DNA from: CAZPXF01 sp964590945 | GTDB taxonomy: Bacteria > Bacillota > Clostridia > Lachnospirales > Lachnospiraceae | Length of the DNA: 16,338 nucleotides | NCBI GenBank assembly: GCA_964590945.1 | Contig: CAZPXF010000050.1 | Span: 1-16,338, forward strand | Direction of reading: 5' to 3' | Part shown: positions 13,684 through 16,338 of the stretch, in pieces | Numbering within the stretch: position 1 is the stretch's first letter | How the letters are laid out: every line of letters starts with the position of its first letter | The notes under the pieces: model-generated | The model's database searches: none | What the model was told of the DNA's origin: nothing | What the model saw: only the letters and a program-made list of their open reading frames with translations | Program-made: the position numbers and the translations under genes

Positions 13684-13716
13684 TTATAGCGTAACCTATT
13701 CATAACGCAACTATAA
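13684..13716 (+). promoter_or_regulatory. Imperfect dyad in the leader of the adhesin gene
   Basis: TTATAG (13684-13689) and CTATAA (13711-13716) are complementary. Inside them CGT (13690-13692) pairs with ACG (13705-13707), with a three-base CAA bulge. The dyad sits just before the AAGGAGG site (13718-13724) of the adhesin gene. It could be an operator or an RNA hairpin near the ribosome binding site. No convincing -35/-10 pair was found in this gap. Confidence 0.3.
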
Positions 13717-13730
13717 CAAGGAGGATTAGT

Positions 13731-16338
13731 ATGATTAGAGAAATCGCAAATAAGGCTGTATCTGTTATGCTGACGCTGACAATGTCCTTATCGGGCATTC
13801 TGAGCTGTGTCCCGGCATATGCAGAAGATGAGCCTGTTTACTCCATCACGATTGAAAATTCTGAAAATGGGACTCTGGAGTGCACCTCTGAGTCTGCAAA
13901 GGCAGGGGAGACCGTTACTGTTACGGCTGAACCTTCTGAGGGATATCAGACAGAGATGATCGAGTCATCTCCGGAGGTTGAAATCAGTGAAACAGAAGAT
14001 AATATCTTCCGTTTTGAGATGCCAGAGTCGGATGTGACAATCTCCGGAAGTTTTACCAAAGTGGAAGATGATACGGTGGAAGAAACAGAAAAAGCCGAAA
14101 ACAAGGACACAAAAGAAAAAACATACAAACTGGCAATATCCGAGACATACGGCTATACCATATCACTGAGCGCAGAGAAAGCGAAAGCCGGTGAAGAGAT
14201 TACTGTCAGCACAGGAAAAGAAACACCGGAATATATCAGTGTAGAAGCTATGGACGGTTCCGAATACTTTAATGTAGAATTGGAAAAAGATGGAACCTGT
14301 ACGTTCCAGATGCCTGCGTATAACGCATCCGTAAAAGCTATTGCGCCGAATACCTACGGGGAAGGCATGGAAAACAATATATCCACAATGGCTGAAGTTG
14401 ATGGTGCGGAAGATCTGGAAAAGGGCGATCCCTTTACGGTGGAGGAATCCGATACCAGGTATGACGGGACAAAAACAGGTACAAGAGTCCATTACTTCGA
14501 GTTAAAGAATACGGACAATAAGGATATCCAGGCGTTCTGTATTGAACATGAAACCGTACACTGTCCACAGGTATCGGATATCATGAAGATCACGAACATT
14601 TACAGCGGGGATACCAATTTCTCCGCAAAAGTGACAGTCAGTGTGTCCGGAAAATCCTATGGCACGTATTACAAAGGCCAGTTGCTGCGGATGGTTGCCT
14701 ACTATGGCTGGGGCGGGCCAAAGAAACTGGTAAAAGGAAAGTCCGGATATCAGACGACAGCGCACGCAATGTCCATCGCGAACGGACATGACGGACACCT
14801 TGCCGGTACACTGCTGGATAAGATCATCGACAAATACGGAAGCCTGAAGGACGCGATCTCCGAAATTCCGGATGATTTTACTGTATTTACCCTGAGAAGG
14901 ACAAGCGCAGTCAGCGGCTGGTATCCGAGTTCCCATGTACAGGATCTCGCATTCTGGACATATGTGGATGGCGGTGGCGGAGAAATTGAGCTGGTAAAGG
15001 AATCCTCCAATGAGGATATCTCCTACAGCAACTCCTGTTATTCCCTCAAGGGCGCAGAATATACTGTCTATACAGATGAAGACTGTACAAGCGTGGCAAA
15101 AGACCAGGATGGAAATAAGATTGTCTTTACAACGGATAAAGACGGTGAATGTGACGAGACCTATACCGTAGATGAAGGAACTTATTACGCAAAAGAAACA
15201 AAGACCCCGAAAGGCTTTAAGGAAAATACGAAAGTATATAAACTCAAAGCTCTCGACGGGAAGACAAAGACCTTCGTGGTAAAAGATACTCCAAAAGTCG
15301 ATCCGTATGGAATCGAAATAAAAAAGGTGGATGCGGACACAGGAACCGCATCAGCACAGGGCAGCTCCGCTTCCCTTGCAGGAGCACAGTTTACCGTGAA
15401 GTTTTATGAAGGCTACTATACAGCATCCACCCTGCCGGATACAGCAGACCGTACCTGGGTGATCGAAACAAAGGAAGTGACAACTTCTGACGGTTCCAAG
15501 ATTTATAGAACCGCACTGGAAGATAATTGTAAAGTATCTGGGGATGACTTCTATTGTAATTCGGCTGGAACACCAGTGTTACCACTGGGCACTGTGACGG
15601 TACAGGAAACCAAGGCTCCGGCAGGTTATACGTTAAGCGGTTCCTATCTTAAAAGTGACGGGACAACGGCGACGGATGGATCTGTCTATGTATCACAGAT
15701 TAAGGAAGATGAAACGAATGCAACGTTAACAGGCGGTAATGTATACACCAAAACAGAAGAAGTCATCCGTGGCGGTGTCAAAATACAGAAACGGGATTCC
15801 GAAACCGGAAATACTACACCGCAGGGAGGCGCAACTCTTTCAAAGGCAACGTTTGCGATTGTGAACCTGAACAGCAATTCTGTTTCCGTAGGCGGAAAGA
15901 CTTATGCTTCCGGGGAAACAGTAGGAACGATCACAACAAATGAAAATGGTGTGGCAGAGACATCCTCAGACTATCTCCCGTATGGCAAATATAAGATCGT
16001 GGAGACAGGATCACCGGAAGGATATCTGAATAAAGGTGTTATCGAACAGGAATTCTCCATTGTGGAGGATGGAAAGATCGTAGACATGACAGGATCAGAC
16101 CAGTCTATTAAAAATGACGTCATCCGTGGCGGTATCGAGATCCAGAAACGTGATTATGAGACAAAAGCTGCGACTCCACAGGGTGACGCAACACTGGAGA
16201 AAGCAACATTTGCAATTACAAACCTGAATGCAAACGCCGTGATTGTAGGAGGAAAATCCTATGCATCCGGTGCGGTTGTTGGTACGATCACAACCGATGA
16301 AAAGGGAGTTGCACAGACAGCGGCAGACTGGCTTCCGT
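13731..16338 (+). CDS. Large secreted adhesin with thioester-like head and SpaA/prealbumin-like stalk, cut by window end
   Basis: The frame starts at ATG 13731 after AAGGAGG and stays open for 869 codons to the window end. Residues 1-31 are a signal peptide (cleavage after AYA). Residues about 35-110 and 128-210 are InlB/Flg_new-type repeats with AKAGE(T/E) and FxMP motifs. Residues about 235-412 resemble a Cys-Gln thioester adhesin head: AFCIEHE with Cys270, AYYGWGGP, and HVQDLAFW with Gln404. The stalk follows as four prealbumin-fold domains. Candidate isopeptide Lys/Glu pairs are K423/E489, K532/E626 and K687/E758, and K806 begins the next, unfinished pair. Glu residues sit in ETxxPxGY/F motifs. 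The sequence is Thr/Gly/Lys-rich. The C-terminus, where an LPXTG sortase signal would be expected, is outside the window. It probably anchors to the wall and binds host or mucus surfaces. Confidence 0.87.
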   Translation, partial: MIREIANKAVSVMLTLTMSLSGILSCVPAYAEDEPVYSITIENSENGTLECTSESAKAGETVTVTAEPSEGYQTEMIESSPEVEISETEDNIFRFEMPESDVTISGSFTKVEDDTVEETEKAENKDTKEKTYKLAISETYGYTISLSAEKAKAGEEITVSTGKETPEYISVEAMDGSEYFNVELEKDGTCTFQMPAYNASVKAIAPNTYGEGMENNISTMAEVDGAEDLEKGDPFTVEESDTRYDGTKTGTRVHYFELKNTDNKDIQAFCIEHETVHCPQVSDIMKITNIYSGDTNFSAKVTVSVSGKSYGTYYKGQLLRMVAYYGWGGPKKLVKGKSGYQTTAHAMSIANGHDGHLAGTLLDKIIDKYGSLKDAISEIPDDFTVFTLRRTSAVSGWYPSSHVQDLAFWTYVDGGGGEIELVKESSNEDISYSNSCYSLKGAEYTVYTDEDCTSVAKDQDGNKIVFTTDKDGECDETYTVDEGTYYAKETKTPKGFKENTKVYKLKALDGKTKTFVVKDTPKVDPYGIEIKKVDADTGTASAQGSSASLAGAQFTVKFYEGYYTASTLPDTADRTWVIETKEVTTSDGSKIYRTALEDNCKVSGDDFYCNSAGTPVLPLGTVTVQETKAPAGYTLSGSYLKSDGTTATDGSVYVSQIKEDETNATLTGGNVYTKTEEVIRGGVKIQKRDSETGNTTPQGGATLSKATFAIVNLNSNSVSVGGKTYASGETVGTITTNENGVAETSSDYLPYGKYKIVETGSPEGYLNKGVIEQEFSIVEDGKIVDMTGSDQSIKNDVIRGGIEIQKRDYETKAATPQGDATLEKATFAITNLNANAVIVGGKSYASGAVVGTITTDEKGVAQTAADWLP
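15762..16338 (+). repeat. Tandem 357-base (119-residue) stalk-domain repeat, second copy cut by window end
   Basis: The unit starting VIRGGVKIQKRD at residue 678 (base 15762) recurs as VIRGGIEIQKRD at residue 797 (base 16119), a period of exactly 357 bases. By hand count about 52 of the 73 visible residues of the second copy match the first, including KATFAI, GTITT and YASG. More copies may lie beyond the window. Confidence 0.88.

Noticed and set aside
13797..13811. Possible lipobox ILSC at residues 23-26 of the adhesin
   Set aside because: Position -2 is Leu, which is poor for signal peptidase II, and AYA at 29-31 gives a normal signal peptidase I site. An LPXTG-type adhesin fits the stalk better.
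13946..15877. Several minus-strand open frames of 60-144 codons
   Set aside because: All lie antisense to the continuous 869-codon adhesin frame, with no initiation signals.

Overview
The window reads as chromosomal DNA from a Firmicute of the class Clostridia, most likely a gut Lachnospiraceae. This is an inference from the gene families, strong AGGAGG-type ribosome binding sites, -35/-10 promoters with extended -10 elements, mid-range GC and the signal peptides. No tRNA, rRNA, CRISPR array, insertion sequence or phage gene was seen.

Layout. Bases 1-425 carry the 3' end of a membrane acyltransferase gene on the plus strand. It converges on a COG1092 rRNA methyltransferase gene (476-1681, minus). 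A clear promoter at 1811-1839 then drives a three-gene polar amino-acid-type ABC importer on the plus strand: lipoprotein binding protein, permease, ATPase. A terminator-like hairpin after the first gene probably lets the binding protein be made in excess. A DUF1846/UPF0371 gene with its own promoter follows, and a bidirectional terminator closes the plus-strand block.

From 5942 to 12216 everything lies on the minus strand. In order of transcription: a GNAT acetyltransferase, a DnaQ-like exonuclease fused to a topoisomerase-type zinc ribbon, a secreted GH25 lysozyme with a LysM domain, a TauE/SafE-type permease, an esterase-fold hydrolase, an ABC-F ATPase with a long C-terminal tail, and a possible 22-residue peptide gene with a near-perfect Shine-Dalgarno sequence.

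From about 12300 to the end the window turns to surface proteins on the plus strand. It holds a decayed 5' fragment of an adhesin-like gene, a secreted protein with two fibronectin type III domains and a cysteine-rich tail, a strong terminator, and a large secreted adhesin that runs off the window. That adhesin is open for 869 codons. It has a signal peptide, two InlB/Flg_new-like repeats, a region resembling a Cys-Gln thioester adhesin head, and at least four SpaA/prealbumin-like stalk domains. The last two visible stalk domains are near-identical tandem 119-residue repeats.

The most notable points are: the adhesin head, where the usual TQxA glutamine is absent but another Cys/Gln pair is available; the frameshifted relic of a paralogue of that adhesin just upstream; an ABC binding protein that lacks the arginine normally gripping the amino-acid carboxylate; and the tiny candidate gene behind the ABC-F gene.
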